Shown here piece by piece: positions 37,138 to 49,044 of a stretch of DNA of 64,000 nt. Below the pieces are notes generated by a model. The model was not told the origin of the DNA. It did no database searches and saw nothing but the letters and a program-made list of their open reading frames with translations. Within the stretch, counting starts at the first letter, position 1, and the number at the start of each line of letters is the position of its first letter. Position numbers and translations under genes: made by a program. This DNA is from Lanius collurio (Eukaryota; Chordata; Aves; Passeriformes; Laniidae): NCBI GenBank assembly GCA_020086605.1, contig JACBWW010000015.1:25362483-25426482 (forward strand), read 5' to 3'.

Positions 37138-37158
37138 TAATATATATATATATATAAA
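37138..37158. repeat. Short (TA)n microsatellite
   Basis: About nine TA units in a row, then AAAATATTAAAA. Confidence 0.85.
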
Positions 37159-37689
37159 AATATTAAAACTTTGTGCCCTTTAACAGCCCACAGAGGTGAT
37201 GACATGGTTTTATTCTGCCAATATGCAGAGGATTAAGGGTTTCTGCTTGAGGCCACTACCAACCTGAACAAGAGAATTACAGTAATTCCACTAAAACCAC
37301 ACCAAATCCAAGGGACTGGCTGATGGCACATTGTTAGCCTTCCCACTTCTTCTGAAAATGTAGCTGGCACAACCCTATAGACGACAAGACTTCAACCAGC
37401 TACGCGAGGAGGTCCAGCTTAAAGAATGGTCTTAGAAGAGCCATATGCAGCAACAGGGACATTTTTCACAAGACTTCTCAACGTTTTGAGACCTAAATAC
37501 TCAAAATGGAGCATCTCTAAAGGGAAGTCAAAAACAGCAGTTAGCCTGTGAAACACAGATGAAACTCATGTTGCTCACACCAGTCCATTTTAGTGCAAAG
37601 CACTTCATAGCAAACAACAGCAAGATACTCCATTAAAACCCTGCACTGCTTTAAGCCATAAGGTCACTGTTAGGACTCAAACACTGTTG

Positions 37690-37860
37690 TCATGACATCA
37701 ATTAGCAACACTTTGCCTATGCCAATGCCATTAACACCTTGAAATACTAATCTCTATTACTAATTAACAGTCAAATGCACTAAATAATTATTCATGTATT
37801 AGGAGTGTATTACTGAATTCAATTACACATCAAGAGCTGTGACTTATGAATCCTTCCCAC
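37690..37860. promoter_or_regulatory. Homeodomain-motif cluster about 0.7 kb downstream of the exon
   Basis: The stretch has repeated TAAT-core motifs: ATCAATTAGC, ATTACTAATTAACAG, CTAAATAATTATTCATG and TTCAATTACACATC. It has no recognisable transposon sequence. It may be a conserved regulatory block; AT-rich chance is the alternative. Confidence 0.3.
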
Positions 37861-38554
37861 AACACCACTTGTGCCAAAAAATATCCTTAAAAATTCAGCA
37901 ACATTTAAAAGGCTTTTCATAACCAAGATACCTCTGGGTTAGAATAAACTGTTAAGCCCTGGCTCTGCAAGCTAGACAGGGGTCTGTCTACATGCCTAAC
38001 TGTATCTCAGTTACCATTTCCAAATGCAGCAGCCACATTTAACAGCTACAGTTATTATACAGAAATTTAGCAATTCATCAATGAGAACACCAACGCTCAA
38101 CTGGAAATTCAGATCCTCCCTAAAACTAAGTCTGGCAACATAAGGAAGGGTGCAGATGCTTCTTTGTGTTTTGAAAACTGTAATTGTTATTCTGAACACA
38201 AGATATTAATTGTTTGAAGGAGATTACTGGCCTTCTGTTTGAGCATAGCACAAAAACTAGTAAATATGCATTTTGAGAAAGATTTCACTTCTACATTCAT
38301 TAAGAGCCTTGATATTTAGATATTTCAGAAATAAAACTGAGATGCAGTGAGAACCAAGATGACTGATGAGCACTACTTAGAGGAAACATTATTTATATTG
38401 CGTGATGCTAAACCAACTCAGATAAACACAGAGTTTAGCAATGATAGCTGTAATTCTGTGCACATACATCCAGACTAAGTACCTGCAACACACAAACCAC
38501 TGTGTACAGTCCAGATTAAAAAACCAGCAGTCAGCAAACAAAGAGTATTAAATA

Positions 38555-38560
38555 CTATAC
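38555..38560 (-). promoter_or_regulatory. ADGRL3: 5' splice site of the ADGRL3 lectin exon
   Basis: The exon ends CAAAG and the intron begins GTATAG on the minus strand. The GT is at 38560-38559. The last codon is split after two bases (AG of an Arg codon). This matches the expected Gln-Arg-Cys-Asn continuation into the next lectin exon, which is not in the window. Confidence 0.85.
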
Positions 38561-38774
38561 CTTTGAGTCATAATCTTATAGGCATCTGGCAGATAACAGC
38601 GGATATTCTCCATCTGAGCAGGATCAGAGTCACAGATTTTATCATCGGTCCTGCCGTAGTTGGCACTTTCGATCATGATAACATCTGTTCCCGGGCAGCG
38701 CAGCTCGATGGGGTAACTCTCGCAGGACAGCTCCCTCCGGACCACAGCCATGGGCACTGGGGCACGGCTGAAAG
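38561..38774 (-). CDS. ADGRL3: ADGRL3 (latrophilin-3) exon, N-terminal half of the RBL lectin domain
   Basis: This exon encodes the start of the mature extracellular region of latrophilin-3, an adhesion GPCR at glutamatergic synapses. In this family the lectin domain binds teneurins and the following olfactomedin domain binds FLRTs. The 214-bp exon begins with two bases finishing a split Ala codon, then has 70 whole codons, and ends with AG of a split Arg codon. Numbering from the first whole codon (Phe1), cysteines lie at 17, 26, 47 and 59, and the ANYGR signature of SUEL/RBL lectins at 37-41. The minus-strand acceptor is a pyrimidine-rich tract ending CTCGCAG; a branch-point-like TTGAC lies about 26 bases upstream. 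The donor is CAAAG|GTATAG. The residues PMAVV, CPGTDV and [11 protein letters not shown] distinguish ADGRL3 from ADGRL1 and ADGRL2 (family comparison from memory). The open frame runs into intron on both sides, so the upstream in-frame Met is not a start codon. Confidence 0.97.
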
Positions 38775-38822
38775 CTGCGAGGATTAACACAGAAACACAG
38801 TCAACACTGACTTTCCACACTG
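38775..38822 (-). promoter_or_regulatory. ADGRL3: 3' splice site region of the ADGRL3 lectin exon
   Basis: On the minus strand the intron ends GTTAATCCTCGCAG directly before the exon, with the AG at 38776-38775. A T-rich tract (TGTTTCTGTG) precedes it. A TTGAC branch-point-like motif has its A about 26 bases from the exon, within the usual distance. Phase is 1: the exon's first two bases complete a codon begun in the upstream exon. Confidence 0.85.
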
Positions 38823-39644
38823 AGGCTAAAATTAAAAGTGGAACGACGTTAAGCAGCAGGTTTTACCCATATGCTGTGCTGAGATAGTTTCAGTACCATT
38901 GAGATAAAGTTTGCAGAAATGGGGTCCAGTCGCTGGCTTGCTGGCTGCCCAGAGAAATCACTTCTCCACTCAGTGACTTCATTTCTCACCTCAAAAACAA
39001 GCTAAAGATCCCTTTTATATAGGGCTTTAGAAATCCCTTACTGAAACAGGTAAATAGCAACTATGGCATTGTTATTATTTCTACTTACCAGGTGCAAAAC
39101 TGGTTGGCTTTGATATATAAAATTACAGTCCTGTGTTGTACTTGAACAGGCAAAGGAAATTTTACGACAACAAGCAATCCAAGCACCAGGATCCCACCTG
39201 CTCAGCAAGACTGCACCTGTCCTACAGCAGATGTAATAACATCTGTATTGCTCCTGGTCCTTTTCTTAACCCTTAGAAAATGTGATCCGAATGGCTTTTG
39301 CTGTAGCCTGCAGCATGCCAGGGGATGGCCTGCAGGTTCTGGCAACCGTCCCAAAGTTTGGGCCCTGCAGTGATACTTTCCATGCAAAGGCCAATTTATT
39401 GGACACCAGATGATTGAAGTTCAGTCTTAGCTTTGCATTGGATCAGCCTAGATGGTCAAATAGCTGGCAAATACTTGTGAAATTAAAGAGCTCTCAGAAA
39501 TCTTACCTGTTTTAAAAGAAATCCAGGCTACAGTTTGCAAAAGGAAAAAAAGAAACACACTTTGAGATGCCTTGAAAACAAAGCCCTACAATATTAGTAA
39601 ACAATGTCACTTGACAACAAGCAATTGTATTTCCCATCTTTACG
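38823..39644. other. Intron just upstream of the lectin exon, nothing recognised
   Basis: No repeat, second exon or open frame of note beyond 61 aa. The two CAGGTAAAT-like and TTACCTG strings are isolated splice-like matches without coding context. Confidence 0.5.
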
Positions 39645-39765
39645 GCTTCTTTGATCCAAAGATCTTAAACAGCTTGATGAACATGAATATATTAATCCCC
39701 AAATATCCATATGAAGTAGCTACACATTGTTTTTCTCAACTCAGCCGCAGAAGGGTTTTGCAGCT
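39645..39765 (-). mobile_element. Possible MIR-like SINE 3' relic (antisense)
   Basis: GATCCAAAGATCTTAAACAG, ATGAACATGAATATATTAAT, CCCCAAATATCC and ATGAAGTAGCT follow the order of the antisense 3' end of an amniote MIR-type SINE (ATCCCAAAGCACTTTACAAA ... TTAAT CCTCA ... TGAGGTAG). Divergence is high. Confidence 0.4.
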
Positions 39766-41199
39766 TCCAGAAGATCTCATGGGAAATCCATGGTGATGCT
39801 GGGAACCAAATACTTGTTTTCTAGCCTAGCACACCAATCACAAGCTGAAATAAAAGCCAACTCCTTTCCTGCTTTATTCCACAAGAATGAAAACTCATCC
39901 ACACCAAAAAGGTTTCCAGATATAGGGATGATGTGCCCTCCCAGCTAAATCTGTACACTTCCAACCATGAAACTCAATGTACAACCAAAGCCTGTCTCTA
40001 TGTGATGGTGATAGAGGTTTAATCCTCCAATAGATCCATAGCCCATCTGACACCAGGCATCTTTCATTAACTCCCTTTCCTCCTGGCCCCATTATAAAAA
40101 CACCAAAATACCCTCTCCCTAAACCAAAAATCCCATTCAATGTTCTGCTTGTTTGTTCTGTAAACCTTCCCCATGGTAGACGCACACCAAGTTGGCTTAT
40201 GGAAAAAAAGAATATATTGATGTTTCTTGGAAAACCCTTTCAACTATATCAAGGCTGCTCTGTCTGTTAGGCAGCAATCCAACACACTGACTTCCATTAA
40301 GCTTTTTATTATCATCAGTTGTCTCATTTGTGTATCACTGGACAGATTCTCTGATTCCCATTTCTGTAAATCTGCAGGGATTACTTTAATATCAGACCCT
40401 CACTGACATGCCAGAGTTCTGGACTAATTGCCAACGTCCCAAGATAGACATGTACTTATTCTTGAATAATAGCTTGCACAATTAGCACAGCTTTGGGGTT
40501 TAGATCACTTGAGATGTCCTCCTTCCCTGAGATCGGAGAAATGTTTTTGCCCATGGCTCATATTGCACCATATATCTGTGTAATGCATTAAATTTCCACT
40601 GCCACCAGCTTCTCCTGTCACGGGAGGAAAAAAAATGAGGAGGACAAGCATGAACCTCTAAGATGCACTGCCTCATTCTTACCCTTGGCTTGATGCCACT
40701 GTTCAACAAGGTGAGTGGAGGAAGGATGGGACAAGGTTAGAGACAACATTTGATAGAAGACATAAGCCAGCCTGAAAGGCAGATTCAGAAGAGCCTGACA
40801 ATTTTGGCCTGCCCTACAAACAGCTTCAAGAGGTATTAAGTTTGCTCACAGGGATCCGTGCACAGAAGCCTGCAGAAGGCCCTGCTCTGTGAAGCACTGA
40901 AGTCTACAGCAGAAGGCCAGTGGTGACCAAAAAAACTTCTGATTTTGGAAAAGGGCTGTGGTGAACTCTCCTCTCAAGCCTGTTCTGGGCTAAACCTGAG
41001 CAGATTGGTGATATGGGAGGCAGAAGGTTTCTAGCAGCTTTTGGCAGAATGCTGAGGCCAAGGGCCCTCCCTCCTCCTGCCATGTGCTTAGATGACTCCT
41101 GCTAACTGCCAAAAAAATGACAAAATGAGGTTTACAGGCAATATTAGCTGTTTGGAGCTATGGTTTGGCCCAGTCCTTGGGCAAGCTGCATCTTTTTCT
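39766..41199. other. Intronic stretch, no gene seen
   Basis: Open frames up to 96 aa (39895-40185, minus) without domains. No repeat family recognised. Confidence 0.55.
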
Positions 41200-41620
41200 C
41201 TGGAAGGCTAATGTAGGCTATACAAACGGCAAACGGAGTTGCTAAGACTACTTCGCTTTTTACCGTTCCCCCTACAGAATACAAAACTTCTGACCCACAT
41301 AATTCAGAAAGTATATTTTTGCTCTTAATTCCTATGTTTGTTTGTTTTTTTTTCCAGTAACTCTTCTATATCAAAGAAAGACTTTAAACACGTGAGGGCT
41401 AAGGAGAACCTCACTTAAAATCACGAAAATTAAATGCCTGAAAATTCACTCATACAAGGCTGGTGCATTTGTCAAACAGCAATACTGTACAAATGCAGCT
41501 AACCTTAATTCTTTCGTTATGCTGGAAATAAGACGTTAAGAATTGCTAACAGCGAGTTACAAAACCATTAAAGATAATTCTCTAGCTGTGGTGAGAACAT
41601 ATTTCTAGTATCATGAGTGT
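41200..41620. promoter_or_regulatory. Candidate conserved non-coding block
   Basis: The stretch keeps scattered CpGs (ACAAACGGCAAACGG, CTTCGC, TACCGTTCC, ACACGTGAGG, TTTCGTTATG, GACGTTAAG, CAGCGAG) inside AT-rich unique DNA. It includes a CACGTG E-box near 41390. This combination is common in conserved enhancers and rare in neutral bird intron. Inferred from texture only. Confidence 0.35.
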
Positions 41621-42039
41621 GTCTCCTGTACATGAGACTTTACAGCACCGATCTACTAAAATTGCATGACTATCAGTTCCAAGGATACCCCCAAAACCCT
41701 GAACACCCCTTCCCCAAAATAAGAGCTCATGTTCTACTCTCCAGTAAAGAATCTCTGGACAGATGCAAACATTTCTAGATTCAGCTTTAAACTTCCTGGA
41801 ATTCACCTTTTTGCCTTTCACTTTCTGTAAGGAGGCCAGCTTTCATTTACAGACACCTCTCTTTGGTATCATGGAGTCAACATTTACATTTATTTTCTGG
41901 ATAAAAAGCCTAACAAATTTAACACCCTGGAAAAAACTAGAAGCAGATGAATACTGTAATACAGCATCGTGCTTTCTCCTAAAGCAATAGGCACATGTTT
42001 TCCATCCTGCCATTGTCCACCAAATCACTCGCTCTGCAT

Positions 42040-43060
42040 GCTTTTTTTTTCTCCTCCAGTATTTGCAATAAATACTCCGTAGGGAGATTAGAGTCTGGCT
42101 GTTTATCTCCTTGTAAACACATTTTTTGTTGTTGTGTCCCTATATGATAATCTTACTTAATCATTTTTACTCGCTTTCCTGTAAGGAGCAAAGATGTTTC
42201 GCTTTTTGCTGTGAAACAAGATACATCAAAGCCCATCTGTGAAATACACAGCACGAATGTATTAATTCATTAATACATTTCTCTCTTCTTTGAGCAGCTC
42301 CCTATCTTCGCAGTCTCTCATTGAGCTCCTTATTTAATCTCCTAAATAAGTGACCTAATTGTTGGCTTGAAGTCAAGAGGAGCTGATGGCTGCTCACTAC
42401 TTTGAAAAACAGGTGTCTTTTTCCAGGATCCTATGTGCAGACAGCCATCTAAATGCAGAACTTTAAAAGAGTGTTTTTCAAATTCTTTAACGTTTAAACG
42501 TGTGCCAGCTTGAGTTTTTTAAGTGCAGCCATTTGGTGGAAAATAATCCTCCTGAGCTTCTGCAGGGCAAAGTGAGAGCAGAGGGTGAAAAGGGAACAGA
42601 TAATGACAGGATTTTATCTGGGCGATTTAGAACTCCTTTGTCTCTGCTAATTTCAGGAGCTGGAAAATTAAGTAAGTCATCAAAATCTTGTGCTTTTTCT
42701 CCCCCTCGCTTTTGACCTCAGAACATAATTGCCTCTTGTCATGCCTGCAGGGCATGGGCTTGTAGTTATCACTGTGTGCTTAATCAAATGCCGAAATAGC
42801 CTTTAAATTATGTGTCTCCTTGGCTGCTAGAGACTTGTTGAGCTCGGTTACATTTAGAGGCATGGTGGTAGTAGATGTACTTTTAAAAGAGAAGTGTGGG
42901 TTGATGCTTTTAATTAGGTTTTATATGCAATTTTCCCGGTAAAATCATGTTCTGGCTCAGAATTTTCAGAGTGAAATTTTAGTGCATATTTAAGGGCTGT
43001 GAAACAAAAGCTGGAATTGTAGAGATAATTATTTTCACAAGCTTTGTATATGATTTGGTC
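42040..43060. promoter_or_regulatory. Long candidate conserved non-coding block
   Basis: About one kilobase of repeat-free DNA dense in transcription-factor-like motifs. Examples are TGTAAACA (forkhead-like, near 42115), ATTAATTCATTAATAC (42260), TAATTGTTGG, TTTAACGTTTAAACG (42487-42501, partly palindromic), TGACCTCAG, TTTTAATTAGG and CCCGGTAAA. Together with 41200-41620 it forms the most enhancer-like neighbourhood in the upstream intron. No alignment was possible, so conservation is inference. Confidence 0.4.
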
Positions 43061-43704
43061 TGCCCAGCTAAATATCTGACTTACTGTTCCCAAGTGTAAA
43101 CAGAGCATGCTGGGGGAAGAGGTTTCCCAGTAATTTGGAGGAATGCTTGTGTGTTTGTAATTTTGCAGTACTTAATACTCCCACAGTTCACCTTGGCTCT
43201 GTGGGGGACAAAACCATAAAGTAATAATAAAAAAAAAAGTATCCTCTTCCCCTTATTCTCAAGCCTACTCAGGTGTGGGTAGGAGCAGAAATCCCTTTCA
43301 GTCAATGAGTCAATGGGCTATGTAGGACTCTCTCCAAGAAAAGAAGCACATTCTGAAGTGAATCAGGGCCCTACTTTTCCCTATTAGGATATAAAGTCTC
43401 CGTAGTGTGTTTGTTTGCAGCATGTAGACATTGTTCAGTATGTCTTCTCTGTCTCTCTTTTTCTTAATCCAAATTTTGCCTGGCCTCCGATCTTAGGAGC
43501 AAAAGCCTGAGTTAAAGATGGTGACATTTCTCGAGCATTCAATACTCCTATTTCCCAGTATTTTCATTGCTCACAAATATCAATAAATTTCTGACAAGCT
43601 TAAAAAAGCTTGGTTGGTCCAAAGTTCTCTGAAGTCTTACGATTAATATACAAATATGGAAATACCATTTCTCTCTCCCTCCCATCTTCTCTACAGATGC
43701 TGAC

Positions 43705-43706
43705 AA

Positions 43707-43737
<31 letters not shown>

Positions 43738-43740
43738 AAA
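43705..43740 (+). repeat. (AAAT)n tetranucleotide microsatellite
   Basis: About eight to nine AAAT units in an unbroken array. It reads (TTTA)n on the transcribed sense of ADGRL3. Confidence 0.95.
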
Positions 43741-44055
43741 GACAGCAAACAATTCTGTCTTTTCTAGAAGGAAATGGTGGAAAAGGCTTTCTCAGCCTGC
43801 AGTGGGGGGTTAAAGGTGCACTCTACAGACAATGGCTGGTGCCAAGACATTGCAGCAAATGTTTACAGCATCCATATCCAGCTCCCCCAGGGAAGAAATG
43901 AAGACTGAAGGCAGCCACTGTGGCTGAAGAGCTGAAGCCATCAGCAGTGCAAGGTTGGACAGTGCTGGTCCCCACTCCCAACTCTCCCCTCTGTGCCTCA
44001 GCAGATTGTTGTCCCATCTATCAAAATGGAAAACTTATCTCCCTCATTAAGCACT

Positions 44056-44056
44056 N
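44056..44056. other. Ambiguous base N
   Basis: The only non-ACGT base noticed in the window. It is an unresolved call or heterozygous site in the assembly, with no feature attached. Confidence 0.95.
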
Positions 44057-47000
44057 CAGTGGATCATCTAATTTGTAATGAAAGGCATAGGTAAGATACT
44101 TGGATACAAATGTTCTTTCAATTTACAGGCTTCCTTCATGTGAATTACCTTTCAAGCATAGGAAAGCAGTGTACAGACAGGTAAAGTGTCTGAGGTTAAA
44201 GCTCTGCACTAGAGTGCCCAAGTTCTATAACCACCCTTATGATAAACTTGCCCTCCAGCCTAACAGTGACATTATTAAAACACCTGGCTTTTATATCCTG
44301 GTCCATAACATTGAAACATTTGTATTTTCAATAAAGGAACCATTAGGTTCTGAGCCACAGGGACTAGTCCTCCTTACAAATCCATACACCACAAACTTCA
44401 CTGGGATCTTTAGTAAGGAAAAACATGTCACTTATTTCTTACCCAGCTCAAAGTTACTGTTGTTACAATCGGCACTTAACTGTCTCCTAAAAAAAAAAGC
44501 CCCAAAAACCTCAAAATAAGAGAAGCTTTGACTTTGACATTGCTGAACAACTTTGATATCTCAAATCTAATGCAGCACAAATTAATGTGGTGAAGTGAGT
44601 AGGATTTGAGTAATAACAGAATTTGCCCCATTTCAAATTACTCCTCTATAGGTTTTAATTGTAGCCATTATTAAGGTTAATTTTTTAAACTCATATAAAA
44701 ACTTTTATAAACCACCACAGTAGGTGTAATCATAGAGGCAGTTAGATAAATGAGCATCAAGGATTTAGCCTAACAATATTAAGTAAAAAGGATCTGTTCA
44801 TAATATTCAGATTTCATATTAAATCATAAGTTCATTTAAAATTAGAGTTTGGTTTTGTTTCCATTTAAAATGCTAGCTTAAATTCCTACCCTTTCTAAAA
44901 TAATGCAAAGCTGGAATAGCTTTCCTGTTACCAGCAGAGCTTTTTTAGGTTTGCCATCAGAATGGGGTTCAGTAGGATTTAGTGGTAGCCCAGATGGGTA
45001 TTTCCCAAGTGCTCTTATGCATCTTGTACCACTGTGAACTGGGAGGTGGTGGCAGCCCTGGGCTACAAAAAGCAGGATGAGGATATCCTGGAGGAGGCCA
45101 AGACCAAAATGCATCCTCCAAAGTCAGAGATGGTCTGCCAGGGAAGATGAAACACAGCCCAAATTTGACTTCTATCTCACCATAGGAGAACAAAATCAGG
45201 GGCAAAAAAGAAAAGGGGGGAAATCCCAAACATAAAACCACACCAAACTAACAATCCTACCCCATAAAACAAAAAAGTCAGGAAGAGACCCAGTGAACTC
45301 AGCAGGTTCAGAAATTCTTTTAAGACTGTTGAAAATTAGGTTGGATGTATTTGGAGCTTTGCTGAAGAGCTGCAAATAATAGATTCCTACCAAGTAATAC
45401 CTTCTCAAAGTTAAAGTTTAATTTTGATTTACAGTTCCCTGAAAAGCCTCTGAAGGGGAACATTAAAGCCCTTGTAGAAATATCTGCATTATTACAGAAA
45501 TGATGAACAGCCAAGTGAAGATTACTTTGTGCTGTTTACAGACTTGTTTATCAGAGCAGTAAATCTATTTTTAAGTTTGTACTGCCTCGAAAGGAGAACT
45601 ATGTGAAACCTGGAGAACTGTCCAGAGAAAAAGACAGGCAGGCAAAAAAGAATTTCTACCAAAGTATTAGAGCCTGTCACTCAAATATCTGTAGAAAAGT
45701 CTGGGGCCCCAAATATTTACCACTTAAACCAACTGCTTTACATCAAAGGCCAAAAATGACACCTTTAGTGTTCAATTTACAAGAAGTCACCCAGACCTGA
45801 AAGACTAGCCATCTCAAGGAAGTAATATGGTCAAATCATAGATCATTAAATAACTGATTTTTCTTTGTGTTTTAGCCATCACAGCGCCTTTGAGTCACTG
45901 CCATAAACAACAGTAGGGAATTTATTCTTTCTACAAGCCATAACTGTGAAAGATTTATAAAGAAGTCTGAGACTGCTTTAACAACTTGACTTCTCAGGAC
46001 TGCATTCCATTATATTTTTTACATATATGCACGAACTTCTAAAAAGGCATGAAACATATGAAACAGGCAAAATGGCAAACGTAGTTTTCTACATGGCAAG
46101 ATGACATTTGGGGTCCCCTACTAAACACACATTAAAGGTCACTGAGTTTTAGAAACCTGTGGCTGCTTCTTAGCAAGACCTGTGAGTAATATACAAAGAA
46201 CCTGGTCCCCAGCTTCTGGATGAGGTATTCCATAGCATGCCAGATATGAGCTCCATCCTAGCAACACAGGCATGAGAGCCAACATCCTTTAATGCTGATA
46301 CACTAAAGAGAATTACAAGTAGGCTGTGCCAAGCCATTCTTTCCAGTCCTCCAAATCATGATTCCCCAAATTCTGTGACGTTTACTCCTCCTCCTCCTCG
46401 GACCTCAAAATAGCAAGGATTTCACCTCAAAGTTACTAGTAGCTTCAAAGAGCTTTGCAGAAGCATATGCATTCATCTAAGCAGTGGCCAACTTTATTTA
46501 CTTCTCCTCAATCTTAAAAATAAAAAACAGCAGGAGAATTAAATTTGGGGAGTGGACTGAAACATGTACACTTGCATATGTGGAAATTTATGCGAAGTTA
46601 AAGCAGATTTTCAAGGAATTCACATATTTTTGCCTTTTCTCCTCAGCAGAAACTCGCAAAACATTAAAACTAATTAAATAACTCCAGAAAATGGTTCACC
46701 TTCTAGGAAACAGAACTAAAATCTCAAGTGATGAAGTCTCCTATTGCACCCACCTGTTCACAGCAAGCACTGTGCTAATCATTTTCCCACCTAATATAAC
46801 CTGTGCAAATATTGCTCCAGAAACACTATATGCCTAGATATATGTGTGTGTATACTTATATGCACACAATATTGCCCCCATCTCAAAGTGAGTCACAAAA
46901 ATAAAAAAAAAATTAAAAAATCTGAAATAATGATCAGCTGTAGGCTCCCAGAAATGCCCTGAACATATCAACTGCTCCCAGAAGAGTCATGTGAAGAGCT

Positions 47001-47299
47001 GAGAGCTTCTGGGCTTTGTAGTAGGGAGGGGTGCTATCCCGTGGTATCACCAGGGCTGCCATTGCAGATCCAGGGCAGCCAGGGCAGAACAGCGTGGCCA
47101 AACTCACCTTACTACATTTTCATCTGCAATAAACACTCTGAATCCTGCCCTCCCACACCCCACCACCTGCACAGGTGTCCCAGGATACAAGTTTCTATTC
47201 ATTTTCCACTCCAGCCCTCAAAGTGGTTAACACAGCCTAAAAAAACATTTTAAAAAGCAGCAATAACAAGTGTGAGTAGTCACAGGGACATTGTGCTCA

Positions 47300-47302
<3 letters not shown>

Positions 47303-47342
<40 letters not shown>
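47303..47342 (+). repeat. Poly(A) run, 40 bases
   Basis: Forty consecutive A, then GAAGAAGC. No polyadenylation signal at the right distance upstream, no gene-like sequence before it and no flanking target duplication were seen. It is called a homopolymer, not the tail of a retrocopy. Confidence 0.9.
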
Positions 47343-47344
<2 letters not shown>

Positions 47345-49044
47345 AGAAGCAAAACATCAACCTGGTACTGGTTAAAAGGCAGCCCTGCTTTATGAAATCC
47401 CTGCTGCACTGGATATCATGATTCATTACTCGTTCTGTAGGAAACTGTAGGGCTCCTTCACAGACACCCATGAGCTCAACTGAACAAAATGAGGGTCTGG
47501 GCCCCAAAGGACACTTCAAAGACAAGAGGGAACATGTGCAGGGTAGGAACAGGAGCTACACTAGCACAGCAAAGCATAGTCATGCAGCATGAATATCAAA
47601 CAGGTGCAGATGCTACACTTGAGGGCACAATGCTCACCAGTTCAATGAAAATATGGCCAAAAAAAAATTATCCAAGTTGCTTCAGGTGAAAACCACTGCA
47701 AACAACTAGGATGGATGGAAGACTCTTTTTTTATCCTTTTTTTTTTAAGCACAATCACTAAACTTGTTTCAAATTGTCCTCCTTCAAAAAGCAGATGAAA
47801 GAAGTAAATCTTTTCCTAATCTCTCTCTGGCATCAAAAACCAGGATATATTTGCCCAGTCTAATCAGAGAGGAATAGTGTGCCCAAAGGTAAAGAAATAT
47901 TTTCAACAAAATAACCTGATGAAAGAGTTCATTCCTCTTTCCGCTATATATAAGGTGTCAGAGAGAGCAAGACTTTTTTCAAGCCCCAGCACTGCTGTGA
48001 CACCAGAGGATGCTCAGGCAGGGCAAAGAAAGGGCTTTTGGAAAACCAGGAGGCCAAAGCTAAATTAGGCACACCTGAACACTGCAGCATGTGATGCAGT
48101 TTCCTTCATCAGCAAGAAGAGACAACGCATCCACCACACCCAACCGAGCAGTTCCTGTCAGCCAGACGAGATCTGGGACACCACAAATAATGCCAACCTT
48201 AGGCTTAATGCTGACCCTGGCTTTGGCCTCTCAGCACAGATGATGGTCTAAGCAGCTTCTCTCAAGATTCTTTGGGTGTGGCACGTGGGTGCTGCCGCAT
48301 CCAGGGCTAGGGATACTCTCTGAGGAGAATGGGAGGCAGAAGCCTGCTGGCAACCCAGACCTCCACCCAGCAGTGGCCCATGACACTTGCTGAATCCCCT
48401 GTGCTGTTTGCCCCAAATGGTTTTGAAGGATTCTTTCAAGGTGGGGGAAAAAAAAAAAAAAAAGGCACCAGGAAAAGGTTTCCAGAAAACTTTCTGGGAG
48501 ATTATTAATTAAATTTCTAATGTAATTATGTTGCAGTACATTTGAGTGCACTTTCTAAATAGACACTGACTTTTATCTAACAAAGGATCCATTTCAAACA
48601 CTTTTTCTTCTATCTATAATATCCATTTCCTTTTGTACCTGTTTCAAGCATTGTTCTTCTACAGTTATTTGTATTTCCCATTAGGAATCTTCTGCTTTTT
48701 CTAAGAACAAAATTGTTACATATTTCCACCATGTCGTGCACCTTTTTCATATCTGAGGGAAGATTTCTGCTGCCACTGCCCCTCCCAAGGGCATTTTTGG
48801 AGCACAAGGAAAAACTTTCATAAAGGACATCAGATTCTTCTACTGACAATTCTTCCAATGCTCCCCATTATTCTGTGATAAAGTTCCTCAAACTGCGTAG
48901 GGTAAAAAAAAAAAAAAACAAAATCAACCATTTTTCAAGGGGGAACTGCCTGGGCAAAATACAAAAGGTCACTGAGCAAGTTTGTTGTTGAGCCAGTCTT
49001 TTTGATGCACAGTAATATTTGCCCTTATTGATTGCGTTGATCAC

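Larger units (their letters stand above)
1..38560 (-). other. ADGRL3: ADGRL3 intron downstream of the lectin exon (partial)
   Basis: This is inferred to be the intron that begins at the donor at 38560 and runs beyond the window start. The next expected exon, the second half of the lectin domain with the Pro-Asp-Pro-Cys-Pro-Gly segment, was searched for by eye on the minus strand and not found. The intron is therefore at least 38.5 kb. It holds a probable solo LTR, a CR1 fragment, SINE-like relics, CpG-dense patches and low-complexity runs, each listed separately. Confidence 0.75.

Noticed and set aside
38548..38560. Open frame extending past the exon end (Tyr-Ser-Ile)
   Set aside because: It reads through the GT donor. 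The family sequence continues Arg-Cys-Asn-Asn from the next exon.
1..38560. Second ADGRL3 lectin exon (Pro-Asp-Pro-Cys-Pro-Gly region)
   Set aside because: Scanned for the complementary CCNGGGCANGG pattern and found no match with a fitting frame, so it probably lies outside the window.
38775..38820. Open frame extending upstream of the lectin exon with an ATG at 38820
   Set aside because: The extension is the polypyrimidine tract and acceptor of the intron, and the Met is intronic. The family continues from a separate signal-peptide exon.
44100..44519. 139-aa plus-strand open frame
   Set aside because: AT-rich, no recognisable domain, no splice context and no start context. Most likely chance.
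47200..47345. Poly(A) run as the tail of a processed pseudogene
   Set aside because: No transcript-like sequence or correctly spaced AATAAA upstream and no target-site duplication.
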